Shown here in pieces: positions 51,318-59,864 of a DNA stretch of 64,000 nt. The stretch is from Streptomyces genisteinicus (GTDB taxonomy: Bacteria; Actinomycetota; Actinomycetes; Streptomycetales; Streptomycetaceae), in contig NZ_CP060825.1 in assembly GCF_014489615.1 (NCBI RefSeq), positions 4,288,501 to 4,352,500 of the forward strand. Reading direction: 5' to 3'. Numbering within the stretch: position 1 is the stretch's first letter; every line of letters begins with the position of its first letter. The notes beneath the pieces are model-generated. The model was not told the DNA's origin, made no database searches, and saw nothing but the letters and a program-made list of their open reading frames with translations. The position numbers and the translations under genes were made by a program.

Positions 51318-51893
51318 CTACGGGACGACGACGACCTTCGCGCCGATCGCCGCGAACTTCCACATCGCGTCGCCGTCGGCCCGCTTCATCCGGACACCGC
51401 CGGTCTTCTTCGCCGGGTCGGGGCTGGCCATCGAGCCGTCCATCGCCGCGCTGAAGCCGATCGAGACGCCCTCGACGGTCGCGAAGCGCACCACGTGCTC
51501 GATCTGCACGCCGTCCGAGCCGGGGACCTTCCCGGAGCGCGAGGTGACCGCGTAGGTGCCCGGCTTCGGGTCCACCGTCGACGGCATCACGGCGAACGTG
51601 CGGGGCTCGCCCTGCTCGCCCACCAGCCACACCCGCCGGTCGGCGAGCGCGTACACCACGCGCACACCGGTTCCCGAGTCCGCGGGGACGGCGAGCGGGT
51701 CCGCGGGCCTGGCCTCGGGGCTGCCGGACGGGCCGACGGCGGGGGACGAACTCGTCGGACGGGGGGCTGCGAGGCTGTCGGGGACGTTCGCCGAGGCCTG
51801 ATAGGCGAGGAACCCGACGGCCGCCAGCGCGGCCGCCGTGAGCCCGGCCACGAGTCCCGAGCTGCTGCGTGCCACCGTGCCCACCCTTCGCAT
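51318..51893 (-). CDS. Secreted YkuD-like (L,D-transpeptidase fold) protein lacking the catalytic cysteine
   Basis: The 191-residue protein has an N-terminal helix (about 12-32) for membrane anchoring or export and a Pro/Ser-rich linker. The C-terminal domain has a YkuD-like layout: VYALADRRVWLVGEQG at its start and KKTGGVRMKRADGDAMWKF near the end. Active enzymes have SHGC before VRM; here it is KTGG, so no Cys or His is left. It may bind rather than cross-link peptidoglycan. ATG 51893 is assumed; a GTG six codons later has a better ribosome binding site. Confidence 0.55.
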   Translation of the reverse strand: MRRVGTVARSSSGLVAGLTAAALAAVGFLAYQASANVPDSLAAPRPTSSSPAVGPSGSPEARPADPLAVPADSGTGVRVVYALADRRVWLVGEQGEPRTFAVMPSTVDPKPGTYAVTSRSGKVPGSDGVQIEHVVRFATVEGVSIGFSAAMDGSMASPDPAKKTGGVRMKRADGDAMWKFAAIGAKVVVVP

Positions 51894-51991
51894 CCGTGTT
51901 CCGGTCGTAGTCCCGGTCGTGGTGACGTTAGCAGCAGCCGTCCCGTTCGCCGGGCACCGTGCCCCCGCCCCGGGAGCCGTAGGCTGTTCGC

Positions 51992-52645
51992 GTGCTCTTG
52001 CTCGCCATGGATACCGCCACTCCCGCCGTCACCGCCGCGCTCCACGACGGCACGTCCGTCGTCGCCGAGTCCAGCCGGGTGGACGCCCGCCGGCACGGCG
52101 AACTGCTGCTGCCCGCCGTCGACCGCGTCCTCGCCGAGGCGGGTGTGAAGCTCGCCGCCGTCACCGGTCTGGTCGTCGGCGTCGGGCCGGGCCCGTACAC
52201 GGGACTGCGCGTCGGACTCGTCACGGCGACCACCTTCGCCTCGGCGCTCGGCATCCCCGTGCACGGCGTGTGCACGCTGGACGGCCTCGCCTGGGCCTCC
52301 GGCCTCGACGGCCCGTTCGTGGTGGCCACCGACGCGCGCCGCAAGGAGGTGTACTGGGCCCGCTACGACGACGCCCGGACCCGTGCGACCGACGCCGCGG
52401 TCGACCGTCCGGACGACATCGCCGAGCAGGTCGCGGGCCTGCCCGCGGTCGGCGCCGGCGCGGTCCTCTACCCGGACGCGTTCCCGGACGCCCGCGGCCC
52501 CGAGCACGTCAGCGCGGGGGCGCTCGCGGGGCTGGCGGCCGAGCGGCTGCGCGCCGGCGCGGACTTCCTGCCCCCGCAGCCGCTGTACCTGCGCCGCCCC
52601 GACGCGCAGGTCCCCAAGAACTACAAGGTGGTCACACCCAAGTGA
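51992..52645 (+). CDS. tsaB: tRNA threonylcarbamoyladenosine biosynthesis protein TsaB
   Basis: TsaB is the scaffold partner of TsaD. It is 217 residues with LAMDTATPAVTAAL and GVGPGPYTGLRVGL, both signature motifs. GTG start at 51992, with TAGGCT ending 6 nt upstream: a leaderless signal. The rimI start overlaps its stop (GTGA). Confidence 0.95.
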   Translation: MLLLAMDTATPAVTAALHDGTSVVAESSRVDARRHGELLLPAVDRVLAEAGVKLAAVTGLVVGVGPGPYTGLRVGLVTATTFASALGIPVHGVCTLDGLAWASGLDGPFVVATDARRKEVYWARYDDARTRATDAAVDRPDDIAEQVAGLPAVGAGAVLYPDAFPDARGPEHVSAGALAGLAAERLRAGADFLPPQPLYLRRPDAQVPKNYKVVTPK

Positions 52646-53127
52646 GCACCGCCGTGCTGCGCGAGATGCGCTGGTGGGATCTGGAACCGGTGCTGGAGCT
52701 GGAGCACGAGCTGTTCCCGGAGGACGCCTGGTCGCCGGGGATGTTCTGGTCCGAGCTCGCCCACTCCCGCGGCCCCGGTGCCACCCGCCGCTATGTGGTC
52801 GCCGAGGCCGGCGGCCGGGTCGTCGGCTACGCGGGGCTCGCCGCGGCGGGCGGCCTCGGCGACGTGCAGACCATCGCCGTGGAGCGCGGCCAGTGGGGCA
52901 CCGGGCTCGGCGCCCGGCTGCTGACCGACCTGCTCCAGCACGCCACCGCCTTCGAGTGCGAAGAGGTCCTGCTCGAAGTGCGCGTGGACAACACCCGGGC
53001 CCAGAAGCTCTACGAACGCTTCGGGTTCGAGCCCATCGGCTTCCGCCGCGGCTACTACCAGCCCGGCAACACCGACGCCCTCGTCATGCGACTGACCGTA
53101 CAAGGAACAGAGACCACTGATGGCTGA
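52642..53127 (+). CDS. rimI: Ribosomal protein S18-alanine N-acetyltransferase (GNAT)
   Basis: This is a 161-residue GNAT acetyltransferase with the acetyl-CoA loop RGQWGTGLGARLL and NTRAQKLYERFGFEPIG. Between tsaB and tsaD it is conventionally named RimI; its true substrate was not tested here. It overlaps tsaB by four bases and tsaD by eight, so the three are coupled. Confidence 0.92.
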   Translation: MSTAVLREMRWWDLEPVLELEHELFPEDAWSPGMFWSELAHSRGPGATRRYVVAEAGGRVVGYAGLAAAGGLGDVQTIAVERGQWGTGLGARLLTDLLQHATAFECEEVLLEVRVDNTRAQKLYERFGFEPIGFRRGYYQPGNTDALVMRLTVQGTETTDG

Positions 53128-54232
53128 CGAACCGCTCGTACTCGGCATCGAGACCTCCTGCGACGAGACCGGCGTCGGCATCGTCCGCGGCACCACCCTG
53201 CTCGCCGACGCCATCGCCTCCAGCGTCGACACCCACGCCCGCTTCGGTGGCGTGGTGCCGGAGATCGCCTCGCGCGCCCATCTGGAGGCGATGGTCCCCA
53301 CCATCGAACGCGCCCTGGCGGAGGCCGGTGTCAGCGCCCGCGACCTCGACGGCATCGCGGTCACGGCGGGGCCGGGGCTGGCCGGCGCCCTGCTGGTCGG
53401 CGTCTCGGCGGCGAAGGCGTACGCGTACGCCCTGGACAAGCCGCTCTACGGGGTCAACCACCTCGCCTCGCACATCTGCGTCGACCAGCTGGAGCACGGC
53501 CCGCTGCCCGAGCCGACGATGGCCCTGCTGGTCTCCGGCGGTCACTCGTCGCTGCTGCTCGCGCCCGACATCACCGCGGACGTCCGGCCGATGGGCGCGA
53601 CGATCGACGACGCGGCCGGCGAGGCGTTCGACAAGATCGCCCGGGTGCTGGACCTCGGTTTCCCCGGCGGTCCGGTGATCGACCGGCTCGCCCGGGAGGG
53701 CGACCCGCGGGCCATCGCGTTCCCGCGCGGCCTGAGCGGGGCGAAGGACCCGGCGTACGACTTCTCCTTCTCCGGGCTGAAGACGGCCGTGGCGCGCTGG
53801 ATCGAGGCGAAGCGGGCGGCGGGCGAGGAGGTCCCGGTGCGGGACGTGGCGGCCTCCTTCCAGGAGGCGGTCGTCGACGTGCTGACCCGCAAGGCCGTGC
53901 GCGCCTGCAAGGACGAGGGCGTCGACCATCTGATGATCGGCGGCGGCGTCGCGGCCAACTCCCGGCTGCGCGCACTCGCCGAGGAGCGGTGCGAGCGGGC
54001 CGGCATCCGGCTCCGGGTGCCCCGCCCCAAGCTGTGCACCGACAACGGCGCGATGGTCGCCGCGCTCGGGGCGGAGATGGTCGCCAGGAACCGGCCGGCG
54101 TCCGACTGGGAGCTGTCGGCGGACTCCTCGCTGCCCGTGACCGAGTCCCACGTGCCCGGCAGCCACCACCACGGTCACGGCCACGACCACGACCACGTCC
54201 ACGAGATCAGCAAGGAGAACCTCTACTCGTGA
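53120..54232 (+). CDS. tsaD: tRNA N6-adenosine threonylcarbamoyltransferase TsaD
   Basis: TsaD transfers the threonylcarbamoyl group to A37 of ANN-decoding tRNAs. It is 370 residues with LGIETSCDETGVGIV, metal-binding HxxxH in VNHLASHIC and the ASNH-fold motif GGGVAANSRLR. Unusually, the last 30 residues are a histidine- and aspartate-rich tail (SHHHGHGHDHDHVHE). Its stop overlaps the next small gene (GTGA). Confidence 0.96.
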   Translation: MADEPLVLGIETSCDETGVGIVRGTTLLADAIASSVDTHARFGGVVPEIASRAHLEAMVPTIERALAEAGVSARDLDGIAVTAGPGLAGALLVGVSAAKAYAYALDKPLYGVNHLASHICVDQLEHGPLPEPTMALLVSGGHSSLLLAPDITADVRPMGATIDDAAGEAFDKIARVLDLGFPGGPVIDRLAREGDPRAIAFPRGLSGAKDPAYDFSFSGLKTAVARWIEAKRAAGEEVPVRDVAASFQEAVVDVLTRKAVRACKDEGVDHLMIGGGVAANSRLRALAEERCERAGIRLRVPRPKLCTDNGAMVAALGAEMVARNRPASDWELSADSSLPVTESHVPGSHHHGHGHDHDHVHEISKENLYS

Positions 54233-54486
54233 CGATCGTCGCCCTGATGTGGGAGGCCCGCGCCACGGAGGGCCGCGGGCCCGAACTGCTGGAGTGGGCC
54301 CGCTCCCGGGAGCTCGCCCGGGAGCCCCTGCGCCGCGAGACGCTGCGTGCGGCGGGCGACCGGGTGCTGGTCATCACCTGGTGGGAGGCTTCCGGCACCG
54401 CCGCGGACCTGCCCGAACTGCCCGAACCGGCACCGGACATGATCACCCGTCCGGTCCACCGCTGGCGTTTCGAGTCGCTGGGCTGA
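54229..54486 (+). CDS. Small protein coupled to tsaD, function unknown
   Basis: An 85-residue protein beginning MTIVALMWEARATEGRG at a GTG that overlaps the tsaD stop by four bases. The pattern, MWEARA...LVITWW...ITRPVHRWRFE, resembles small dimeric alpha-beta barrel proteins, but I cannot assign it to a family with confidence. It is probably the end of the tsaB operon. Confidence 0.6.
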   Translation: MTIVALMWEARATEGRGPELLEWARSRELAREPLRRETLRAAGDRVLVITWWEASGTAADLPELPEPAPDMITRPVHRWRFESLG

Positions 54487-54557
54487 CCGGCGCGCGCCGG
54501 CCGGCCCCGGCAGGGACGCGGTGCCGCCCGGCGAGGACCGGCTCCGGAACCACGGAT

Positions 54558-54599
54558 CGGCCCGCGCGGCCGCCGGACCGGCCCGCGCGGCCGCCGGAC
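54558..54599 (+). repeat. 21-nt tandem duplication in the gap after tsaD's partner
   Basis: CGGCCCGCGCGGCCGCCGGAC is repeated exactly at 54558-54578 and 54579-54599, within the 277-nt gap before the DGPF gene. Confidence 0.85.
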
Positions 54600-54684
54600 C
54601 GGCTTGCCGGGCACGCCCGCACGCAGGCGCCGCCGTGCCCGACGGGTCCCGCGGAGAGATTCCCGGAAGAATTTCCGCCGCCCG

Positions 54685-54711
54685 TGTCGATCCGGCCCGC
54701 CGCCGTTCGAC
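54685..54711 (+). promoter_or_regulatory. ECF42-type promoter
   Basis: TGTCGA (54685-54690) and CGAC (54708-54711) are 17 nt apart, matching the TGTCGA/CGA(C) pattern reported for ECF42 sigma factors. It lies 53 nt before the DGPF gene. The ECF42 gene itself follows in the same operon, so autoregulation is likely. Confidence 0.65.
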
Positions 54712-54763
54712 GCACGGGTGAGAGCGGGGAACGGTCCCGCCCGCACACGATGGAGGAATCACC

Positions 54764-55120
54764 ATGCCGCGCTTCCTTTCGATGGTCCGCATCGACGAGA
54801 ACGAGATGGCCGGAGCCGACTTCCCGGAGGAGTTCGACCAGCGGATGGGCGCCCTCCTGGAGGAGATCACCAAGGCCGGCGTCATGCTCGACACGGCGGG
54901 CCTGATGCCCACGTCCGAGGCCACCCGGGTCACCTGGTCCGGCGGCAGGGTGTCGTACACCGACGGCCCCTTCACCGAGACCAAGGAGGTCGTCGGCGGC
55001 TACGCCATGATGCAGTGCAAGGACATGGCCGAGGCCGTCGAGTGGGCCCGGCGCTTCGTGGAGGTGCACCCGGCCGAATGGTCGGTGACCTGCGAGGTCC
55101 GCGAGATCCAGGCGGGCTGA
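54764..55120 (+). CDS. DGPF (YCII-related) family protein
   Basis: The 118-residue protein has the DGPF motif in VSYTDGPFTETKEVVGG, a hallmark of the YCII-related COG3795 family. These are of unknown function and are nearly always next to ECF42 sigma factors, as here (33 nt before the sigma gene). ATG 54764 behind GGAGG. Confidence 0.9.
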   Translation: MPRFLSMVRIDENEMAGADFPEEFDQRMGALLEEITKAGVMLDTAGLMPTSEATRVTWSGGRVSYTDGPFTETKEVVGGYAMMQCKDMAEAVEWARRFVEVHPAEWSVTCEVREIQAG

Positions 55121-55153
55121 GTTTGCCCCCGCACCGGGCGGCTGCTCTCATGG

Positions 55154-56422
55154 GTGGCCGTGACGGCAGCAGGGGCGCAGCAGACGGTCGAGACGGTCGA
55201 GGCGGTTTTCCGGATCGAGTCCGCGCGGATCATCGCCGGGGTCACCCGCGTCGTACGGGACGTCCAGATCGCCGAGGAGATCGCCCAGGACGCGCTGGTC
55301 GCCGCCCTGGAGCAGTGGCCGGAGTCGGGTGTCCCGGACAGACCGGGCGCCTGGCTCATGGCCACCGCCAAGCACCGGGCGATCGATCTCGTACGCCGCA
55401 AGGAGACGTACGCGCGCAAGCTCGCCGAGGTGGGGCGCGCCCTGGAGGACGCGCCGCCGCCGGCCGAGCCCTCGGGCCCGGACGACATCGACGACGACCT
55501 GCTGCGGCTCATCTTCACGGCCTGCCATCCGGTCCTGTCGACGGACGCCCGGATCGCCCTGACGCTGAGGCTGCTCGGCGGGCTGACCACGGACGAGATC
55601 GCCCGTGCCTTCCTCGCCGCCGAACCGACCGTCGCGCAGCGCATCGTGCGCGCCAAACGCGGCCTCGCCCGCGCCGGCGTGGCCTTCGAGGTGCCGTACG
55701 GCGCCGACCGGGCCGAGCGGCTGGGGTCCGTCCTGGAGGTCGTCTACCTGATCTTCAACGAGGGGTACGCGGCGACCGCGGGCGACGACCTGGTCCGCCC
55801 CGCGCTCTGCGAGGACGCGCTGCGGCTCGTCAGGGTCCTCCAGGGCCTGATGCCCGCCGAACCGGAGGTGCACGGGCTGGCCGCCCTGCTGGAGTTCCAG
55901 GCCTCCCGCATCCGGGCGCGCACGGCCCCGGGAGGCGAGCCGGTCCTGCTGGCCGACCAGAACCGCACCCGGTGGAACGGCCTGCTGATGCGCCGCGGTG
56001 TCGAGGCGCTGCACCGGGTCGGCGGCGGCCCGTACGGCCCCTACGCCCTCCAGGCGGCGATCGCGGCCTGCCATGCGCGGGCCGCCCGCTACGAGGACAC
56101 CGACTGGGCGACGATCGCGGCGCTCTACGCGCAGCTGGCGCGCGTCGTCCCGTCGCCCGTGGTCGAGCTCAACCGGGCGGTCGCGCTCTCCATGGCCGAC
56201 GGCCCCGAGGCCGGCCTCGCCCTGGTGGACGCCCTGACCGGCGAACCGGCCCTGAAGGACTACCACTTGCTGCCGAGCGTCCGCGGCGATCTGCTGGCCC
56301 GGCTGGGCCGTCACGAGGAGGCGGCCGCCGAGTTCGCGCGGGCCGCGGGGATGGCGCGCAACACCCGGGAGAGGGACCTGCTGCTCGACCGCGCCGCGCG
56401 CGCCCGCGCCGGACGGCCCTGA
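55154..56422 (+). CDS. RNA polymerase sigma factor, ECF42 group
   Basis: The 422-residue protein has sigma region 2 (about 15-85; RVVRDVQIAEEIAQDAL), region 4 (about 125-180; LGGLTTDEIARAF) and a long C-terminal extension with YLIFNEGYAAT and TPR-like helices, which marks the ECF42 group. No anti-sigma gene is present; ECF42 proteins instead need the C-terminal extension. GTG 55154. The 3' end carries a 26-nt tandem duplication including the stop. Confidence 0.92.
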   Translation: MAVTAAGAQQTVETVEAVFRIESARIIAGVTRVVRDVQIAEEIAQDALVAALEQWPESGVPDRPGAWLMATAKHRAIDLVRRKETYARKLAEVGRALEDAPPPAEPSGPDDIDDDLLRLIFTACHPVLSTDARIALTLRLLGGLTTDEIARAFLAAEPTVAQRIVRAKRGLARAGVAFEVPYGADRAERLGSVLEVVYLIFNEGYAATAGDDLVRPALCEDALRLVRVLQGLMPAEPEVHGLAALLEFQASRIRARTAPGGEPVLLADQNRTRWNGLLMRRGVEALHRVGGGPYGPYALQAAIAACHARAARYEDTDWATIAALYAQLARVVPSPVVELNRAVALSMADGPEAGLALVDALTGEPALKDYHLLPSVRGDLLARLGRHEEAAAEFARAAGMARNTRERDLLLDRAARARAGRP

Positions 56423-56452
56423 CGCCCGCCCGCGCCGGACGGCCCTGACGCC
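56401..56452 (+). repeat. 26-nt tandem duplication across the ECF42 stop codon
   Basis: A 26-nt unit (CGCCCGCGCCGGACGGCCCT plus GACGCC) is repeated exactly at 56401-56426 and 56427-56452. The first copy contains the TGA stop at 56420-56422. Confidence 0.85.
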
Positions 56453-56510
56453 CGCCCGCCGGGGCGGCGACGGCGAACGGGCGTGCGAGCGCTGCCGATA
56501 GGGTCGCCTC

Positions 56511-57158
56511 ATGTCCCGCCGTGATCCGCTCCCGCCTCTGCCGCCTCCCCGGGGAACCGGTGCGTGGCCGCACCGCCACGCGATGCTCGCCGACCGGGCG
56601 AGGGCGCTGGAGGAGCTGCACCGGCGGAGCATCGGGGTGCCGGTGCTGGCCGGGCTGTGGTCACTTGCGGGCGCGTTCGCGGTGGGCTGGGTGCTGTTCG
56701 CGTCGGCCCTGCGGTCCCTCCTGGAGACGCCCGACCCGCTGGGCATGCTGTTCGCCGGGGTGCTCGCGGTCGTGGGGCTCGGCTTCATGGTCCCGGCCGG
56801 GCTCCTGATCGGCTTCGGCCTCGCGCGCGACGGCAGGGTCCGCGGCGGGCTGCGGGCGTGGGGCGCGCTCGACAGCGACCCGCCCAGGGACGCCGCGTTC
56901 GTCACCCCGGGACTCGGACTCACCTGGCTGCTGCCGTCGTTCGCGCTGTGCGGGGCCGGTCTGTGGCTCTGCTTCGTGGTCCCCGCGACCGCGCAGCGGG
57001 GCGAGGACACCCTCCCGGGCGTGGTGCTGCTGATGGGGCTCGGCATGACCGCCTGGCTCACCGGCCTGATCGGCGCGGCCAAGGCGGTCGCCCACTACCG
57101 CTGGGCCCTGCGGCTGCTGCCGCGCGGCACCGGAGCGGGCGCCTCCGCGGCCCGCTGA
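56511..57158 (+). CDS. Four-helix membrane protein of unknown function
   Basis: A 215-residue protein with a Pro-rich cytoplasmic start and about four hydrophobic helices (near 43-65, 75-100, 130-150 and 165-190). No motif is recognised. TAGGGT ends 6 nt before the ATG at 56511, suggesting a leaderless mRNA. It lies 88 nt after ECF42. Confidence 0.6.
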   Translation: MSRRDPLPPLPPPRGTGAWPHRHAMLADRARALEELHRRSIGVPVLAGLWSLAGAFAVGWVLFASALRSLLETPDPLGMLFAGVLAVVGLGFMVPAGLLIGFGLARDGRVRGGLRAWGALDSDPPRDAAFVTPGLGLTWLLPSFALCGAGLWLCFVVPATAQRGEDTLPGVVLLMGLGMTAWLTGLIGAAKAVAHYRWALRLLPRGTGAGASAAR

Positions 57159-57460
57159 CCCCGCCCGCCGGCCCACACCGGCGCGTCCTGCCCGCACCGC
57201 CGCGTCCCGCCCGCCCGGACGCGGGGCACCTGCCGGTGCGTTCCGCCCCGCGCCCGCGCACCCGGCGTCCCGTACCCGGCTCCGTGCCCGTTCCTCCGGC
57301 CTGCAGCCCCGCCAGTCCGCCGCCCCGCCGGTCCGGCCCGGCCGCGTACCGGTGCGTCCCGTGGGCTCCCGCCGGCGCCGACCGCCCGAGCTCCGCGCCC
57401 GTCACCCCGGCCCGCGGCACCACGGCCGCACCCGCCCGCCTCACACGAGGCCCGCCCGCC
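57159..57460. other. GC-rich gap with a 20-nt tandem duplication at its right end
   Basis: About 300 bases of low-complexity C-rich sequence between convergent genes. I see no gene. At 57431-57470 a 20-nt unit (CCCGCCCGCCTCACACGAGG) is repeated with 18 of 20 matches; the stop codon of the methyltransferase gene lies in the second copy. Confidence 0.6.
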
Positions 57461-58639
57461 TCACACGGGCCGGCCCACCAGCATGGCCGGCGCCCCCGCG
57501 ACCCGGGTGAGGAACACCGTGGCGGCCCGGGGGCCCTGCGGTCTCACCCGGCGGCGCAACTCCTCGGGCTCGACGGCGGAGCCGCGCTTCTTGACCGTCA
57601 GGTTCCCCACCTCGCGCTCGCGCAGCAGGGCCTTCAGCTTCTTCACGCCGAAGGGGAGCTGGTCGGTGATCTCGTAGGCGGTGGCGAACGGGGTCGGCCG
57701 CAGCACGTCCGAGGTGACGTACGCGATGGACGCGTCGATCAGCCCGCCTTCCAGCTCCTCGGCCGCCTCGGCCACCAGGTGGGACCGGATGACCGCGCCG
57801 TCCGGCTCGTAGAGGTAGCGCCCGAGCGGCCGGACGCCGGGGTCGGGCAGCCCGCGGCCGGTGAGCGTGTGCGTGCCGGGCAGCAGCGTCGCCCGCACCG
57901 TGCCCGGCGAGGTGCCGAACCAGAGCACGGCCTCTTTCACGTCTCCGCCGTCCGAGATCCACTCCGCCTCGGCGCCCTCCGGGACCGCCTCGTGCGGAAT
58001 GCCGGGCGCCACCTTCAGGGCGGCGTGCGGACGGGCGCGAGCCGCCCCGACGGCCCAGGACAGCGGGGGCGAGTACGCCTCGGGGTCGAAGATCCGGCCG
58101 CGTCCGCCGCGCCGTGCGGGATCCACGAACACCGCGTCGTGGCCGGAGGTGTCGACGTCCGCCACGTCCGCGCACCGCACCTCGATGAGGTCGGCCAGGC
58201 CGAGGGCGGCCGCGTTGGCGCGTGCCGCCTCGGCCGTGAGCGGGTCGCGGTCGACGGCGAGGACGCGGATGCCCGCGCGGGCGAGGGCCAGGGCGTCGCC
58301 GCCGATGCCGCCGCAGAGGTCGGCCACGCTGCGCACCCCGAGCTCCGCGAAGCGCGCCGCGCGGTACTCGGCGACCGTGCGCCGGGTGGACTGCTCGACG
58401 CCGTTCGGGGTGAAGAACATCCGCCCGGCGTCCTCGGCGCCGAACTTCGCCGCCGCCCGCTGCCGCAGCCTCGCCTGGCCGAGGGCCGCCGACACCAGGG
58501 CGGCCGGGTGGTCGCGGCGCAGCCGGGTCGCGACGGCCAGTTCGTCGGCCGGGTCGTAGGAGGCCAGCGAGGCGAGCAGGGCGGCGCCCTCGGCGGTGCG
58601 CAGGGCGGAGAGGGCGGCGAGCGGATCGAGGTCGTTCAC
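57461..58639 (-). CDS. Class I SAM-dependent methyltransferase with a THUMP-like C-terminus
   Basis: The 392-residue protein has an N-terminal helical part, a Rossmann methyltransferase core (about 105-200; ADLCGGIGGDALALA, VLAVDRDPLTAEAARANA, VFVDPARRGGRGR) and a C-terminal domain (about 330-392; TVKKRGSAVEPEELRRR) of the THUMP-like type. The DPARR motif and context suggest an RNA methyltransferase; the target is unknown. GTG 58639, with GACAAT ending 6 nt upstream. Confidence 0.85.
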   Translation of the reverse strand: MNDLDPLAALSALRTAEGAALLASLASYDPADELAVATRLRRDHPAALVSAALGQARLRQRAAAKFGAEDAGRMFFTPNGVEQSTRRTVAEYRAARFAELGVRSVADLCGGIGGDALALARAGIRVLAVDRDPLTAEAARANAAALGLADLIEVRCADVADVDTSGHDAVFVDPARRGGRGRIFDPEAYSPPLSWAVGAARARPHAALKVAPGIPHEAVPEGAEAEWISDGGDVKEAVLWFGTSPGTVRATLLPGTHTLTGRGLPDPGVRPLGRYLYEPDGAVIRSHLVAEAAEELEGGLIDASIAYVTSDVLRPTPFATAYEITDQLPFGVKKLKALLREREVGNLTVKKRGSAVEPEELRRRVRPQGPRAATVFLTRVAGAPAMLVGRPV

Positions 58640-58729
58640 CGGGCCATTGTCGGCCAGGCGGGGGACGGGCCGGGCAGGGAGGCGGTGTCTGCGGGGCTGC
58701 GGGGAGTCGCGCTGACAGGATGCGACGCC

Positions 58730-59677
58730 ATGCAGCTAGTACGACAAAAGCGAAATATGGGAGCGCGCCGGGTCCGTGTGATCGTCGCCGTGCTCGTGGT
58801 CGCCGCCCTCGGCGCGGGCTGTGCCGCCGAGGGCTCCGGGGGCGCTCGCCCCGCGAGCCCCTCGGCCGGCGCGCAGGCCGGGCGCGGCCCCGGGGCGGCG
58901 AAGGAGGAAGCCGGCGCGTCCGGCACCCTGGCCGCCCACCTGGAGAAGGTCCGGCGCAACCAGGCGCTGCGCGCGGCGGCCGCCAGGAAGTGGGGCCTGG
59001 CGCGGACCCCGCTCGCCGCCCCGCCGCCGCCCGCGGTGAAGCCGCGGATCACCACCCGCAAGGGCTTCGAGGTCAAGGGTGGAGAGAGCCTGCCGCCCGT
59101 CTTCACCACCGTGCCCACCAAGGAGAAGATCGTCTTCCTGACGATCGACGACGGCGCGGAGAAGGACCCCGAGCTGCTGCGGATGATGACCGAACTCCAG
59201 ATCCCGTACAGCGCCTTCCTCAGCGACTACGTCATCGACGACGACTACGGGTACTTCGCGAAGATGCGGGACGCCGGGGCGGCTCTGCACAACCACACCC
59301 TCAACCACCGCTATCTGCCCGGCCTCTCCTACGCTCAGCAGCAGCGGGAGATCTGCGGCCAGCAGGAGAAGCTCCAGAAGCGGTACGGCACCCGGCCCCG
59401 GCTGTTCCGCCCGCCGTACGGCAACTACAACGGCGACACGCTGCGGGTGGCGAAGTCCTGCGGCGTCGAGGCCGTGCCGCTGTGGGCCTCCGAGGCCTTC
59501 CCCGACCACATGGAGTGGCGGGAGTGGGACCGCGACCTGCACCCGGGCGACATCATCCTGACCCACTTCCGCGGCAAGGGGGACTGGAAGGGCACCATGC
59601 CGGACATGATCCGGCGGGTGATGCAGACCGTGACGGAGAAGGGCTACGCCGTCGCGAAGCTGGAGGACTACGTCTGA
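58730..59677 (+). CDS. Lipoprotein polysaccharide deacetylase (NodB fold)
   Basis: The 315-residue protein has a lipobox (VAALGAGC, Cys31), so it is predicted to be anchored to the outer face of the membrane. The NodB domain (about 135-310) has FLTIDDGAEKD (the TxDDG catalytic aspartates), HNHTLNH (metal histidines) and RPPYGNYNGD. The likely substrate is a cell wall or extracellular polysaccharide. ATG 58730 follows an unusually A-rich early coding part. Confidence 0.9.
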   Translation: MQLVRQKRNMGARRVRVIVAVLVVAALGAGCAAEGSGGARPASPSAGAQAGRGPGAAKEEAGASGTLAAHLEKVRRNQALRAAAARKWGLARTPLAAPPPPAVKPRITTRKGFEVKGGESLPPVFTTVPTKEKIVFLTIDDGAEKDPELLRMMTELQIPYSAFLSDYVIDDDYGYFAKMRDAGAALHNHTLNHRYLPGLSYAQQQREICGQQEKLQKRYGTRPRLFRPPYGNYNGDTLRVAKSCGVEAVPLWASEAFPDHMEWREWDRDLHPGDIILTHFRGKGDWKGTMPDMIRRVMQTVTEKGYAVAKLEDYV

Positions 59678-59817
59678 CGCCCGCCGCGGCCCCGGCCGGC
59701 GCGGACGCGCCCGCCGGGGCCGCGGCGCGCCTTCCGCCGCCGACCCGCGCCGCCCGGTCCGCAGGCGGCCGGAACGGGTCGTGAGGTGGCGTGATCGGGA
59801 CGGCGCGACCGAGTGGA

Positions 59818-59844
59818 TTGGCACTCCGCTTGACCGAGTGCTAA
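59818..59844 (+). promoter_or_regulatory. CIRCE operator 1
   Basis: TTGGCACTC-N9-GAGTGCTAA, one mismatch from the HrcA-binding CIRCE consensus. It overlaps the -35 region of the groES promoter. Confidence 0.9.
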
Positions 59845-59859
59845 TCGCGGTCATAGTCT
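59830..59859 (+). promoter_or_regulatory. groES promoter
   Basis: TTGACC (59830-59835, inside CIRCE 1) and TAGTCT (59854-59859) are 18 nt apart. Bound HrcA at either operator would block it. The remainder of the 59678-59990 gap holds the leader to groES. Confidence 0.75.
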
Positions 59860-59864
59860 CGCTC

